From an uncultured Lachnospiraceae bacterium (lineage in GTDB: Bacteria; Bacillota; Clostridia; Lachnospirales; Lachnospiraceae), in NCBI GenBank assembly GCA_910589105.1, contig CAJUST010000028.1:1-31902 (forward strand): a DNA stretch of 31,902 nucleotides, given 5' to 3'. The notes beneath the pieces are model-generated. The model did no database searches. It saw only the letters and a list, made by a program, of their open reading frames with translations, and was not told the origin of the DNA. The position numbers were made by a program, and so were the translations under genes. Shown piece after piece: positions 25,358-31,902 of this stretch. The stretch's first letter is position 1. Each line of letters begins with the position of its first letter.

Positions 25358-25471
25358 GAAAATTCATTGCGGTTGTATTGCCGCCCGAAACAAAAACATT
25401 TGAAGGCTTTGGGATTCCTGTTCTATGGAAAACGTCACAAACCGGCAGTTGAACCGTCAAAGCGCGATCCG

Positions 25472-25511
25472 CAGAGTGTAAAGAAAAAACGCTTGACACT
25501 CTGTTTTTTTT
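25472..25511 (+). terminator. intrinsic terminator upstream of ylxM
   Basis: CAGAGTGT (25472-25479) pairs with ACACTCTG (25496-25503) around an A-rich loop and is followed by eight Ts. It lies ~115 bases after the Rpn gene. The intervening 25358-25471 has no gene that I can support. Confidence 0.7.
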
Positions 25512-25521
25512 ATGCTATGGT
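25493..25521 (+). promoter_or_regulatory. extended -10 promoter for ylxM-ffh, embedded in the terminator
   Basis: Consensus TTGACA (25493-25498), a 17-base spacer and TATGGT (25516-25521) with an upstream TGC that makes an extended -10. The -35 lies in the 3' arm of the terminator stem and the T run lies in the spacer. Confidence 0.75.
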
Positions 25522-25537
25522 ACCAAAGGTGGTAAAT

Positions 25538-25882
25538 ATGAAGACCAAATTGGAACTGGCGTATCTCTATGATTTTTATGGAGAACTGTTAAACGCCCAT
25601 CAAAGAAAAATATATGAAGATTTTTACTTCAATGACTTGTCCTTAAGCGAAATAGCCGAAGGAGAAGGCATAAGCCGCCAAGGCGTGCATGACATGGCGC
25701 GGCGGAGCGTAAGGGCATTGGAAAATTATGAGGAAAAACTGCATCTCGTCGAGAAGTTTTTGTACATCAAGGAAAAAGTAGGGGAGATTCAGAAATTAAT
25801 TCGATCCGATCACGCAGACAGTTCCGAGGCAGTCAGGCTTGAAATCGAAAAGATTTCCAACGAAATATTAGAGGGATTATAA
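25538..25882 (+). CDS. ylxM: YlxM-family putative DNA-binding protein
   Basis: A 114-residue helical protein with a sigma-70 region 4-like helix-turn-helix (LSLSEIAEGEGISRQGVHDMARRS, about residues 38-61; quoted in pieces LSLSEIAEGEG and ISRQGVHDMARRS). YlxM is conserved directly upstream of ffh in Firmicutes and has been linked to SRP function (in Streptococcus it stimulates SRP-dependent steps); a direct regulatory role is not settled. A longer in-frame reading upstream would cross the terminator and promoter. The ATG at 25538 follows AAGGTGGT and gives the usual family start and length. ffh begins one base after the stop, so translation is tightly coupled. Confidence 0.95.
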   Translation: MKTKLELAYLYDFYGELLNAHQRKIYEDFYFNDLSLSEIAEGEGISRQGVHDMARRSVRALENYEEKLHLVEKFLYIKEKVGEIQKLIRSDHADSSEAVRLEIEKISNEILEGL

Positions 25883-25883
25883 T

Positions 25884-27233
25884 ATGGCATTTGATAACCT
25901 TTCCGAAAAATTACAAAATATATTCAAAAACTTAAGAAGCAAGGGCAAATTGACGGAAGACGACGTAAAAGCGGCATTAAAAGAAGTGAAAATTGCGCTT
26001 TTAGAAGCGGACGTAAATTTTAAGGTTGTAAAGAGCTTTATAAAATCCGTTCAGGAACGGGCGATCGGCCAAGATGTAATGAATGGGCTAAATCCCGGTC
26101 AGATGGTAATTAAGATAGTAAATGAGGAAATGATTTCCCTGATGGGATCTGAGACGACGGAGATTGCATTAAAAAGCGGCGGAGAGCTTACAGTGATTTT
26201 GATGGCGGGCCTTCAGGGAGCGGGTAAGACGACGACGACGGCAAAGATTGCCGGAAAGTTAAAGCAGAAAGGCAAAAAGCCCCTGCTTGCCGCGTGTGAC
26301 GTATACCGTCCCGCCGCGATTGAACAGTTAAAAATAAACGGGGAAAAGCAAGGCGTGGAAGTGTTTTCCATGGGCGATAAAAAGAATCCGGCGGACATTG
26401 CAAAAGCCGCTGTCTTACATGCGCAGAAAAACGGATTTCAAGTCTTAATCCTAGACACTGCCGGACGTCTGCATGTGGACGAAGCGATGATGGAAGAGCT
26501 CATGGAGATGAAAGCCGCCGTTGACGTGTCCCAGACGATCTTAGTGGTTGATTCCATGACAGGGCAGGATGCAGTTAATGTGGCGGGCATGTTTGAAGAA
26601 AAAATCGGCATAGACGGCGTGATTTTGACGAAATTAGACGGAGACACGAGGGGCGGCGCGGCGCTTTCCATACGCGCTGTGACAGGCAAGCCGATACTCT
26701 ATGTGGGCATGGGAGAAAAGCTTTCTGATTTGGAGCAGTTTTATCCGGACCGCATGGCGTCCCGTATCCTTGGCATGGGCGATGTGCTTACCATGATAGA
26801 AAAAGCGCAGGAAGCCATTGACGAAGAAGAAGCCAGAAAATTAGAACAAAAAATGAAAAAAGCGGAGTTTGACTTTGAAGATTATTTAAGCTCCGTATCC
26901 CAGATGAAAAAGATGGGCGGGCTTTCAAGCATTTTAGGGATGCTGCCCGGAATGGGAGGCATGAAAATGCCGGAAATTGACGAAGGCGAAGCGGAAAAGG
27001 GCATGAAGCGGACAGAATCCATTATTTATTCCATGACGCCCGAAGAACGCAGAAATCCTTCTCTTTTAAACCCAAGCCGTAAACGCAGGATAGCGGACGG
27101 CGCTGGCGTGGATATTTCAGAAGTCAACCGTTTAGTGAAACAGTTTGAACAGGCGAGAAAGATGATGAAGCAGTTTCCGTCCATGATGGGCGGCAAACGC
27201 GGCAGGCGTGGGAAATTCCAAATGCCGTTTTAA
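25884..27233 (+). CDS. ffh: signal recognition particle protein Ffh
   Basis: Ffh is the SRP GTPase that binds signal sequences and 4.5S/6S RNA and hands ribosomes to FtsY (7414 in this window). N domain: residues 1-85. G domain: P-loop GLQGAGKTTTTAK (109-121), DVYRPAAIEQL, DTAGRLHVDEAMMEEL and TKLDGDTRGGA. Methionine-rich M domain: from about 300, with MLPGMGGMKMPE, the RNA-binding region NPSLLNPSRKRRIADGAG, and a C-terminal MMKQFPSMMGGK. At 449 residues it is full length. It lies one base after ylxM and is followed after 61 bases by rpsP, the order seen in B. subtilis. Confidence 0.98.
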   Translation: MAFDNLSEKLQNIFKNLRSKGKLTEDDVKAALKEVKIALLEADVNFKVVKSFIKSVQERAIGQDVMNGLNPGQMVIKIVNEEMISLMGSETTEIALKSGGELTVILMAGLQGAGKTTTTAKIAGKLKQKGKKPLLAACDVYRPAAIEQLKINGEKQGVEVFSMGDKKNPADIAKAAVLHAQKNGFQVLILDTAGRLHVDEAMMEELMEMKAAVDVSQTILVVDSMTGQDAVNVAGMFEEKIGIDGVILTKLDGDTRGGAALSIRAVTGKPILYVGMGEKLSDLEQFYPDRMASRILGMGDVLTMIEKAQEAIDEEEARKLEQKMKKAEFDFEDYLSSVSQMKKMGGLSSILGMLPGMGGMKMPEIDEGEAEKGMKRTESIIYSMTPEERRNPSLLNPSRKRRIADGAGVDISEVNRLVKQFEQARKMMKQFPSMMGGKRGRRGKFQMPF

Positions 27234-27294
27234 CAGGTGGTTAGGGCCATAAGGCTTTAATTATAAATGAAAATAATTCAGGAGGTGAAATGCA

Positions 27295-27540
27295 GTGGCA
27301 GTTAAAATCAGATTGAGAAGAATGGGAAAGAAGAAAGCTCCTTTCTATAGAATCATTGTAGCTGATTCCAGATCTCCAAGAGATGGAAAATTTATCGAAG
27401 AAATCGGCACATATGATCCGACAAAAGATCCAAGCGAATACCATGTAAATGAAGAATTAGCAAAAAAATGGTTATCAAATGGCGCGCAGCCGACAGATAC
27501 TGTAAGCAGGATTTTCAAGTTGGCTGGAATCGCAAAATAA
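27295..27540 (+). CDS. rpsP: 30S ribosomal protein S16
   Basis: An 81-residue basic protein with the S16 start VKIRLRRMGKKKAPFYRIIVADSR (seen as VKIRLRRMGKKK and PFYRIIVADSR) and IEEIGTYDP. It is needed for 30S assembly. The start is GTG at 27295, with GGAGGT at 27281-27286. An ATG at 27290 is out of frame and ends at once, so the GTG is the only sensible start. khpA follows after 12 bases. No separate promoter is obvious in the 61-base gap after ffh, so read-through from the ylxM promoter is likely. Confidence 0.97.
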   Translation: MAVKIRLRRMGKKKAPFYRIIVADSRSPRDGKFIEEIGTYDPTKDPSEYHVNEELAKKWLSNGAQPTDTVSRIFKLAGIAK

Positions 27541-27552
27541 GAGGTGTCAGTG

Positions 27553-27783
27553 ATGAAAGAGTTAGTGGAAGTAATTGCAAAAGCGCTAGTGGATCAGCCA
27601 GATGAGGTCGTTGTCACTGAAAAAGAGACGGAAAAATCCATTGTCCTAGAACTGCGCGTGGCGCAGCCGGATATGGGAAAAGTCATCGGCAAACAGGGAC
27701 GTATTGCGAAAGCCATACGTTCCGTAGTAAAAGCGGCGGCCTCAAAGGAAGAAAAGAAAGTTACTGTTGATATTGTGCAGTAA
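27553..27783 (+). CDS. khpA: KH-domain RNA-binding protein KhpA
   Basis: A 76-residue single KH domain with the GxxG loop in MGKVIGKQGRIAKAIRSVV. KhpA pairs with KhpB (Jag/EloR, not in this window) in Gram-positive bacteria and affects cell elongation and RNA regulation. A GTG at 27544 is in frame, but GAGGTG at 27541-27546 is better used as the ribosome binding site for the ATG at 27553. It sits directly after rpsP, as usual. In related genomes rimM, trmD and rplS tend to follow; here gpmI follows instead, 19 bases after the stop. Confidence 0.95.
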   Translation: MKELVEVIAKALVDQPDEVVVTEKETEKSIVLELRVAQPDMGKVIGKQGRIAKAIRSVVKAAASKEEKKVTVDIVQ

Positions 27784-27802
27784 TGGCATAGGGAGGATGA
27801 GT

Positions 27803-29344
27803 ATGGGTAAAAAACCAACCGTATTGATGATATTAGACGGATTCGGATTAAACGATAAGTCTGAAGGCAATGCCATAGCACAGGCAGATACCCCTGTCAT
27901 TGACAAATTAATGAAGGATTATCCTTTTGTGGAAGGGAATGCCAGCGGGCTTGCAGTCGGCCTTCCGGACGGCCAGATGGGCAATTCGGAAGTCGGCCAC
28001 TTAAATATGGGGGCCGGAAGGATTGTATATCAAGAGCTGACGAGAATCACAAAAGAAATTGAAGATGGAGACTTTTTCAAAAATCCGGAATTGCTCGATG
28101 CAGTTGCAAACGTAAAGAACAATGGCTCTGATTTGCATTTTTACGGCTTATTGTCGGACGGCGGCGTGCACAGCCATAATACACATTTGTATGGGCTTTT
28201 GGAGCTTGCGAAACGGGAAGGCGTGGAAAATGTTTATGTGCACTGTTTCTTAGACGGAAGGGACACTTCCCCAACTTCCGGCAAAGGCTTTATTGAAGCG
28301 TTAGAAGCAAAGATGAAAGAAATCGGCGTAGGAAAGATTGCATCTATCTGCGGGCGTTACTATGCAATGGACAGGGACAACCGCTGGGATCGCGTGGAGG
28401 CCGCGTATAAAATGCTGACATTGGGAGATGGAGTGAAGGCAGACAGCGCGGAGGCGGCAATCACCGCTTCTTATGCAGATGACAAAACGGATGAATTTGT
28501 TCTGCCGACTGTAATTGAAGAAAACGGCGCGCCCGTTGCGACCATCAAGGACAAAGACAGCATTGTATTCTTTAATTTCCGTCCTGACCGGGCAAGGGAA
28601 ATTACAAGGACGTTTTGCGCGGACGATTTTACTGGCTTTGACAGAGGGCCGAGGAAAGACGTTAAATATGTATGCTTTAGCGAATATGACGTAACGATTC
28701 CAAACAAAACGGTTGCATTCAAAAAAGTAGAGCTGGAAAATACGTTCGGCCAGTTTTTGGCGGCTTGTGGCAAGACACAGGCGAGAATTGCGGAAACAGA
28801 AAAATACGCGCACGTTACATTCTTCTTTAACGGCGGCGTAGAGGAGCCGAATCAGGGAGAAGAACGTATTTTAGTTAATTCCCCAAAAGTTGCCACATAT
28901 GATTTACAGCCGGAAATGAGCGCCCCAATGGTTTGCGATAAATTAGTGGAAGCGATTTTGTCCGGCAAGTATGACGTGATCATCATTAATTTCGCAAATC
29001 CTGATATGGTAGGCCATACCGGAGTGGAAGCTGCGGCAATCAAAGCAGTGGAAACAGTGGACGCCTGCGTGGGACGGGCAGTGGATGCGCTTCTTGAAGC
29101 GGACGGGCAGATGTTTATCTGCGCTGACCATGGAAATGTGGAACAGTTGATTGATTACGAAAACGGCGGCAGTTTCACGGCGCACACAATCAATCCTGTG
29201 CCATTTATTCTTGTAAATTATGATTCGGCCTATACGTTGCGGGAAGGCGGATGCCTTGCCGATATTGTGCCAACCATGATTGAGATGATGGGATTGGAAC
29301 AGCCGGAAGAAATGACAGGGAAATCTTTATTGGCATTGAAATAA
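27803..29344 (+). CDS. gpmI: 2,3-bisphosphoglycerate-independent phosphoglycerate mutase
   Basis: GpmI interconverts 3- and 2-phosphoglycerate in glycolysis using two Mn ions. The alkaline-phosphatase-like fold is clear: VLMILDGFG (D12), the phosphorylated serine Ser62 in QMGNSEVGHLNMG, DGRDTSPTSG, GRYYAMDRDNRWDR, NFRPDRARE, NFANPDMVGHTG and the metal site CADHGNVEQL. In-frame starts exist at 27767 (inside khpA) and 27797, but GGGAGG (27791-27796) touches the latter. The ATG at 27803 has proper spacing and gives MGKKPTVLM and 513 residues, a standard length. It is the last gene before a strong terminator, apparently co-transcribed with khpA and far from any other glycolytic gene in the window. 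Confidence 0.97.
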   Translation: MGKKPTVLMILDGFGLNDKSEGNAIAQADTPVIDKLMKDYPFVEGNASGLAVGLPDGQMGNSEVGHLNMGAGRIVYQELTRITKEIEDGDFFKNPELLDAVANVKNNGSDLHFYGLLSDGGVHSHNTHLYGLLELAKREGVENVYVHCFLDGRDTSPTSGKGFIEALEAKMKEIGVGKIASICGRYYAMDRDNRWDRVEAAYKMLTLGDGVKADSAEAAITASYADDKTDEFVLPTVIEENGAPVATIKDKDSIVFFNFRPDRAREITRTFCADDFTGFDRGPRKDVKYVCFSEYDVTIPNKTVAFKKVELENTFGQFLAACGKTQARIAETEKYAHVTFFFNGGVEEPNQGEERILVNSPKVATYDLQPEMSAPMVCDKLVEAILSGKYDVIIINFANPDMVGHTGVEAAAIKAVETVDACVGRAVDALLEADGQMFICADHGNVEQLIDYENGGSFTAHTINPVPFILVNYDSAYTLREGGCLADIVPTMIEMMGLEQPEEMTGKSLLALK

Positions 29345-29349
29345 ACTTG

Positions 29350-29390
29350 AAAAAAGCTCCGATGCATAGCCATGCGCCGGAGCTTTTTTT
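29350..29390 (+). terminator. intrinsic terminator after gpmI
   Basis: AAAAAAGCTCCG (29350-29361) pairs with CGGAGCTTTTTTT (29378-29390), with an inner GCAT/ATGC stem. It closes the ylxM-ffh-rpsP-khpA-gpmI unit. Confidence 0.9.
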
Positions 29391-29433
29391 ATTTTTGGCA
29401 AAAACTGCATGAAAAAAGACCAGTTAAAAAACT

Positions 29434-29577
29434 GATCCGCTTTTTCAATCCACCAATCGCCTGATAACGACGCCAATATATGACGCTTACCTAGAAAACG
29501 GCGTTAATAAAGGACTTACTGTTGGTGTCTATATGATAGCATATGCAGGACGGCATGTCAATATACCGGCGCCGTAA
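29434..29577 (+). pseudogene. possible decayed fragment of a GH25-type lysozyme
   Basis: A 47-codon open stretch without a start, ending in TAA at 29575. Its middle (29461-29556) reads IYDAYLENGVNKGLTVGVY and then MIAYAGRH. That resembles the GH25 lysozyme segment in which a helix with an AGLxVGVYxYSYA-like end follows a conserved aspartate. There is no flanking domain, and a tandem repeat begins directly after. I treat it as a remnant of a larger gene; chance resemblance is possible because the match is short. Confidence 0.35.
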
Positions 29578-29767
29578 TTATTTTTATTCTATTGTCAGAG
29601 CCATAATTATTTTGATTTGTTTGCCGGCGCCATACTTGTGTTGATTTCCATGCCAGAGCCAAGCTTGTGTTGATTTGTATTCCAGAGCCATACTTGTGTT
29701 GAATTGTATGTCGGCGCCATACTTGTGTTGAATTGTATGCCGGCGCATGATTGTGTTGGTTTCTGCC
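29571..29767. repeat. 29-bp tandem repeat array
   Basis: Six contiguous copies with an exact 29-base period start at 29571, 29600, 29629, 29658, 29687 and 29716; a partial seventh begins at 29745. The consensus starts GCCATACTTGTGTTGA and ends TTGTATGCCGGC. Copies alternate between CCGGC and CCAGA ends, and the central TTGTGTTGA is best conserved. There are no spacers, so it is not a CRISPR array. It lies between the gpmI terminator and the nrdD promoter, with nothing coding convincingly across it. Confidence 0.9.
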
Positions 29768-29848
29768 AAGAAATTTTCTGGTTTCGACTGCCGAAATTTT
29801 TCAGGCATTTTTTGCGATAAAAATACACTACTAAATATTGAATTAGTG

Positions 29849-29877
29849 TTGACGGAACACACTATATATGGTAAACT
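29849..29877 (+). promoter_or_regulatory. nrdD promoter with an NrdR-box-like operator
   Basis: TTGACG (29849-29854), a 17-base spacer and TAAACT (29872-29877). The spacer contains ACACTATATATGGT (29859-29872), which matches the NrdR box pattern ACACTATATATAGTGT except near its right end. A second, poorer element lies upstream (ACACTA at 29825 and TTAGTGT at 29843-29849). NrdR represses ribonucleotide reductase genes when dATP is high; nrdR itself is not in the window. Confidence 0.55.
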
Positions 29878-29885
29878 CTCTTTGG

Positions 29886-29942
29886 ATTGTTGAATATAAA
29901 ATATTGAATGAAGATTTGTTGGATATAGGATATTGAATGAAG
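29886..29942 (+). repeat. imperfect 28/29-bp tandem duplication in the nrdD leader
   Basis: ATTGTTGAATATAAAATATT (start of 29886-29913) is followed by ATTTGTTGGATATAGGATAT (start of 29914-29942), and both copies end in GAATGAAG. The second copy supplies the AAGGAGAG ribosome binding site of nrdD. Confidence 0.8.
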
Positions 29943-29952
29943 GAGAGACGAA

Positions 29953-31902
29953 ATGAAGATTATCAAGAGAAGCGGAGCAGAGGAGGAATTTCACTTATCT
30001 AAAATTGAGGCTGCGATTGTAAAAGCGAATGGGACGGTTTTGGAAAATGAAAGGCTTACAGACAGCCAGATTCAGGATATTTGTGAGAGCATTCAAGAGC
30101 TTTGCGAAAGCAGGGGACGCGCATTTAGCGTAGAAGAAATTCAGGATTTAGTGGAGAATGGGATTATGCGGCAGCAGGCGTTTTCAGTTGCGCATAATTA
30201 TATCACATACCGTTTTAAACGCGCGCTGGTCCGTAAGGCAAATTCGACAGATAAGCAGATTTTAAGCCTTTTAGAATGCGACAATGAAGAAGTGAAGCAG
30301 GAAAATTCAAATAAAAACCCAGTTGTAAACAGTGTGCAGAGGGACTATATGGCGGGAGAGGTCAGCAAGGACATTACACGCCGCTTTCTTTTGCCCCAAG
30401 ATGTGGTGGAAGCGCATGAAAAGGGCTTGATCCATTTCCATGATTCGGATTATTTTGCCCAGCATATGCACAACTGCTGTCTGGTGAACCTTGAAGACAT
30501 GCTTTTAAATGGGACAGTGATTAGCGGGACAATGATTGAAAAGCCGCATAGTTTTTCAACCGCCTGTAACATTGCGACGCAGATTATTGCGCAGATTGCA
30601 AGTTCCCAATATGGCGGGCAGAGCATTTCTTTGTCGCACTTAGCGCCGTTTGTGGACATCAGCAGGCACAGATTCCGTCGGGAAGTAAGGCGGGAATTTG
30701 AATCCGCCGGAATTACATTAAATGAAGAACAGTTAAACCAAGTGGCGGAATCAAGAGTGTTAGAAGAAATAAACCGCGGCGTGCAGATGATACAGTATCA
30801 AGTCATTACATTGATGACGACAAACGGGCAGGCGCCGTTTGTGACGGTGTTTATGTATTTGAATGAAGCGCCGGAAGGCAGGACAAGGGACGATCTTGCG
30901 CTTGTGATGGAAGAAGTGCTGAAACAAAGGATTAAGGGCGTGAAAAATGAATCCGGCGTGTTTATTACACCAGCGTTTCCAAAGCTTATCTATGTGCTGG
31001 AAGAAGATAATATTTCAGAAGGAAGCAAATATTGGAATCTGACGAAGCTTGCCGCGGAATGTACGGCAAAGCGCATGGTTCCGGATTATATTTCAGAAAA
31101 GGTAATGCGGGGATTAAAAGAGGGAAACTGCTACCCATGTATGGGATGCCGCTCGTTTTTAAATCTTTATAAAAATGATGCAGGAAAGTATCAGTTTTAC
31201 GGCAGGTTTAATCAGGGCGTAGTGACGCTGAATTTAGTAGACGCAGCTTTAAGCTCCGGCGGTGACAAAGAGCTTTTCTGGGAAATTTTAGGGGAGCGCC
31301 TTGCTCTTTGCAAAAAGGCGTTGATGTGCCGCCATAACCGCTTAAAAGGGACGTTATCAGACGTTGCGCCGATTCTTTGGCAGTATGGGGCGTTAAGCAG
31401 GCTAAAAAAAGGGGAGCCGATCGACAAGCTGCTTTATGGCGGATATTCGTCTATTTCTTTAGGATACGCGGGGCTTTGCGAGTGCGCAAGGTATATGACG
31501 GGCAAGTCGCACACGCATCCGGATGCGACGCCATTTGCCTTAGAAGTAATGAACCGTTTAAACGAAGCCTGCGAACAGTGGAAGCGGGAAACGGATATAG
31601 GCTTTAGCGTTTATGGCACGCCGCTGGAATCAACGACGTATAAGTTTGCCAAATGTTTACAGCAAAGGTTTGGCGTAATTCCCGGCGTGACGGATAAAAA
31701 TTATATTACAAACAGTTATCATGTGCATGTCTGCGAAGAAATCAATGCGTTTGAAAAGCTGAAATTTGAGGCGCAGTTCCAGAAACTGTCTCCGGGCGGC
31801 GCAATCAGCTATGTGGAAACGCCGGATATGACGGATAATCTGGATGCGGTTCTTTCCGTGATGCAGTTTATTTATGATAATATTATGTATGCGGAACTCA
31901 AT
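29953..31902 (+). CDS. nrdD: anaerobic ribonucleoside-triphosphate reductase (3' end outside window)
   Basis: NrdD makes deoxyribonucleotides without oxygen, using a glycyl radical installed by NrdG. The frame is open for 650 codons to the window edge. Residues 1-90 form an ATP-cone (MKIIKRSGAEEEFHLSKIE), the allosteric domain that senses ATP/dATP. The catalytic barrel follows, with HNCCLVNLEDML, KPHSFSTACNIATQIIAQ, SSQYGGQSISLSHLAPF and the redox cysteine region CYPCMGCRSFL. The C-terminal zinc site and glycyl radical loop should lie just beyond the edge. The start ATG at 29953 has AAGGAGAG upstream. It is preceded by an NrdR-box-like promoter, fitting dATP-dependent repression. An nrdG gene would be expected downstream. 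Confidence 0.97.
   Translation, partial: MKIIKRSGAEEEFHLSKIEAAIVKANGTVLENERLTDSQIQDICESIQELCESRGRAFSVEEIQDLVENGIMRQQAFSVAHNYITYRFKRALVRKANSTDKQILSLLECDNEEVKQENSNKNPVVNSVQRDYMAGEVSKDITRRFLLPQDVVEAHEKGLIHFHDSDYFAQHMHNCCLVNLEDMLLNGTVISGTMIEKPHSFSTACNIATQIIAQIASSQYGGQSISLSHLAPFVDISRHRFRREVRREFESAGITLNEEQLNQVAESRVLEEINRGVQMIQYQVITLMTTNGQAPFVTVFMYLNEAPEGRTRDDLALVMEEVLKQRIKGVKNESGVFITPAFPKLIYVLEEDNISEGSKYWNLTKLAAECTAKRMVPDYISEKVMRGLKEGNCYPCMGCRSFLNLYKNDAGKYQFYGRFNQGVVTLNLVDAALSSGGDKELFWEILGERLALCKKALMCRHNRLKGTLSDVAPILWQYGALSRLKKGEPIDKLLYGGYSSISLGYAGLCECARYMTGKSHTHPDATPFALEVMNRLNEACEQWKRETDIGFSVYGTPLESTTYKFAKCLQQRFGVIPGVTDKNYITNSYHVHVCEEINAFEKLKFEAQFQKLSPGGAISYVETPDMTDNLDAVLSVMQFIYDNIMYAELN

Noticed and set aside
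25358..25471. A possible coding tail reading RKFIAVVLPPETKTFEG after the Rpn gene
   Set aside because: It is a short frame without a start of its own and overlaps the Rpn 3' end. I recognise no family, and chance is the simplest explanation.
29571..29767. CRISPR array, because the repeat unit is 29 bases
   Set aside because: The copies are directly adjacent with no spacers, and no cas genes are present in the window.
29584..29994. A 136-codon minus-strand reading frame across the 29-bp repeats
   Set aside because: It is a by-product of the repeat array and runs back over the nrdD start. It has no convincing ribosome binding site and no family resemblance.

Overview
The window looks like a chromosomal segment from a clostridial Firmicute, most likely a Lachnospiraceae relative. 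The evidence is strong AGGAGG ribosome binding sites, Gram-positive type housekeeping proteins (FakA, YloU/Asp23, YlxM, KhpA, C4 zinc L28), an anaerobic lifestyle ([FeFe]-hydrogenase, NrdD, a flavodoxin/ferredoxin fusion) and a PDDEXK-type Rpn protein of a kind common in that family. All calls were made by reading the sequence; no database was searched.

Layout. Positions 1-1587 hold the 3' end of an [FeFe]-hydrogenase and a family 2 glycosyltransferase, closed by a terminator. Positions 1731-8352 hold plsX, acpP, rnc, smc and ftsY (phospholipid initiation, dsRNA processing, chromosome organisation, SRP receptor), followed by overlapping ilvA. Positions 9610-15711 hold an unusual three-gene run: a zinc-ribbon protein with an L7/L12-like tail, a small conserved-looking protein and a 1708-residue DUF4132-type giant. 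A lipoprotein of the SGNH hydrolase type follows. rpmB is divergent from the yloU-fakA-recG operon. On the minus strand lie an EFR1-type flavodoxin/ferredoxin protein and rqcH. After an Rpn-family nuclease come ylxM-ffh-rpsP-khpA-gpmI, closed by a strong terminator. The right end has a probable decayed GH25 fragment, a clean 29-bp tandem array, an NrdR-box promoter and the 5' 650 codons of nrdD.

How the genes fit together. Nearly all the housekeeping genes also sit in one long run in Bacillus subtilis (rpmB-yloU-yloV-sda-recG-fapR-plsX-fabDG-acpA-rnc-smc-ftsY-ylxM-ffh-rpsP-khpA). Here the run is cut into blocks that have changed order, with accessory genes at the joints. PlsX and FakA both handle acyl-phosphate; FtsY and Ffh are the two SRP GTPases; RqcH, L28, S16 and KhpA are ribosome or RNA factors.

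Items most worth a second look: the DUF4132 three-gene module; the 29-bp and 36-bp tandem arrays; paired MarR/FabT-like palindromes upstream of the EFR1 gene; the recG/EFR1 antisense overlap; a hydrogenase with an altered H-cluster motif; and an orphan terminator between rpmB and yloU that may end a small RNA.
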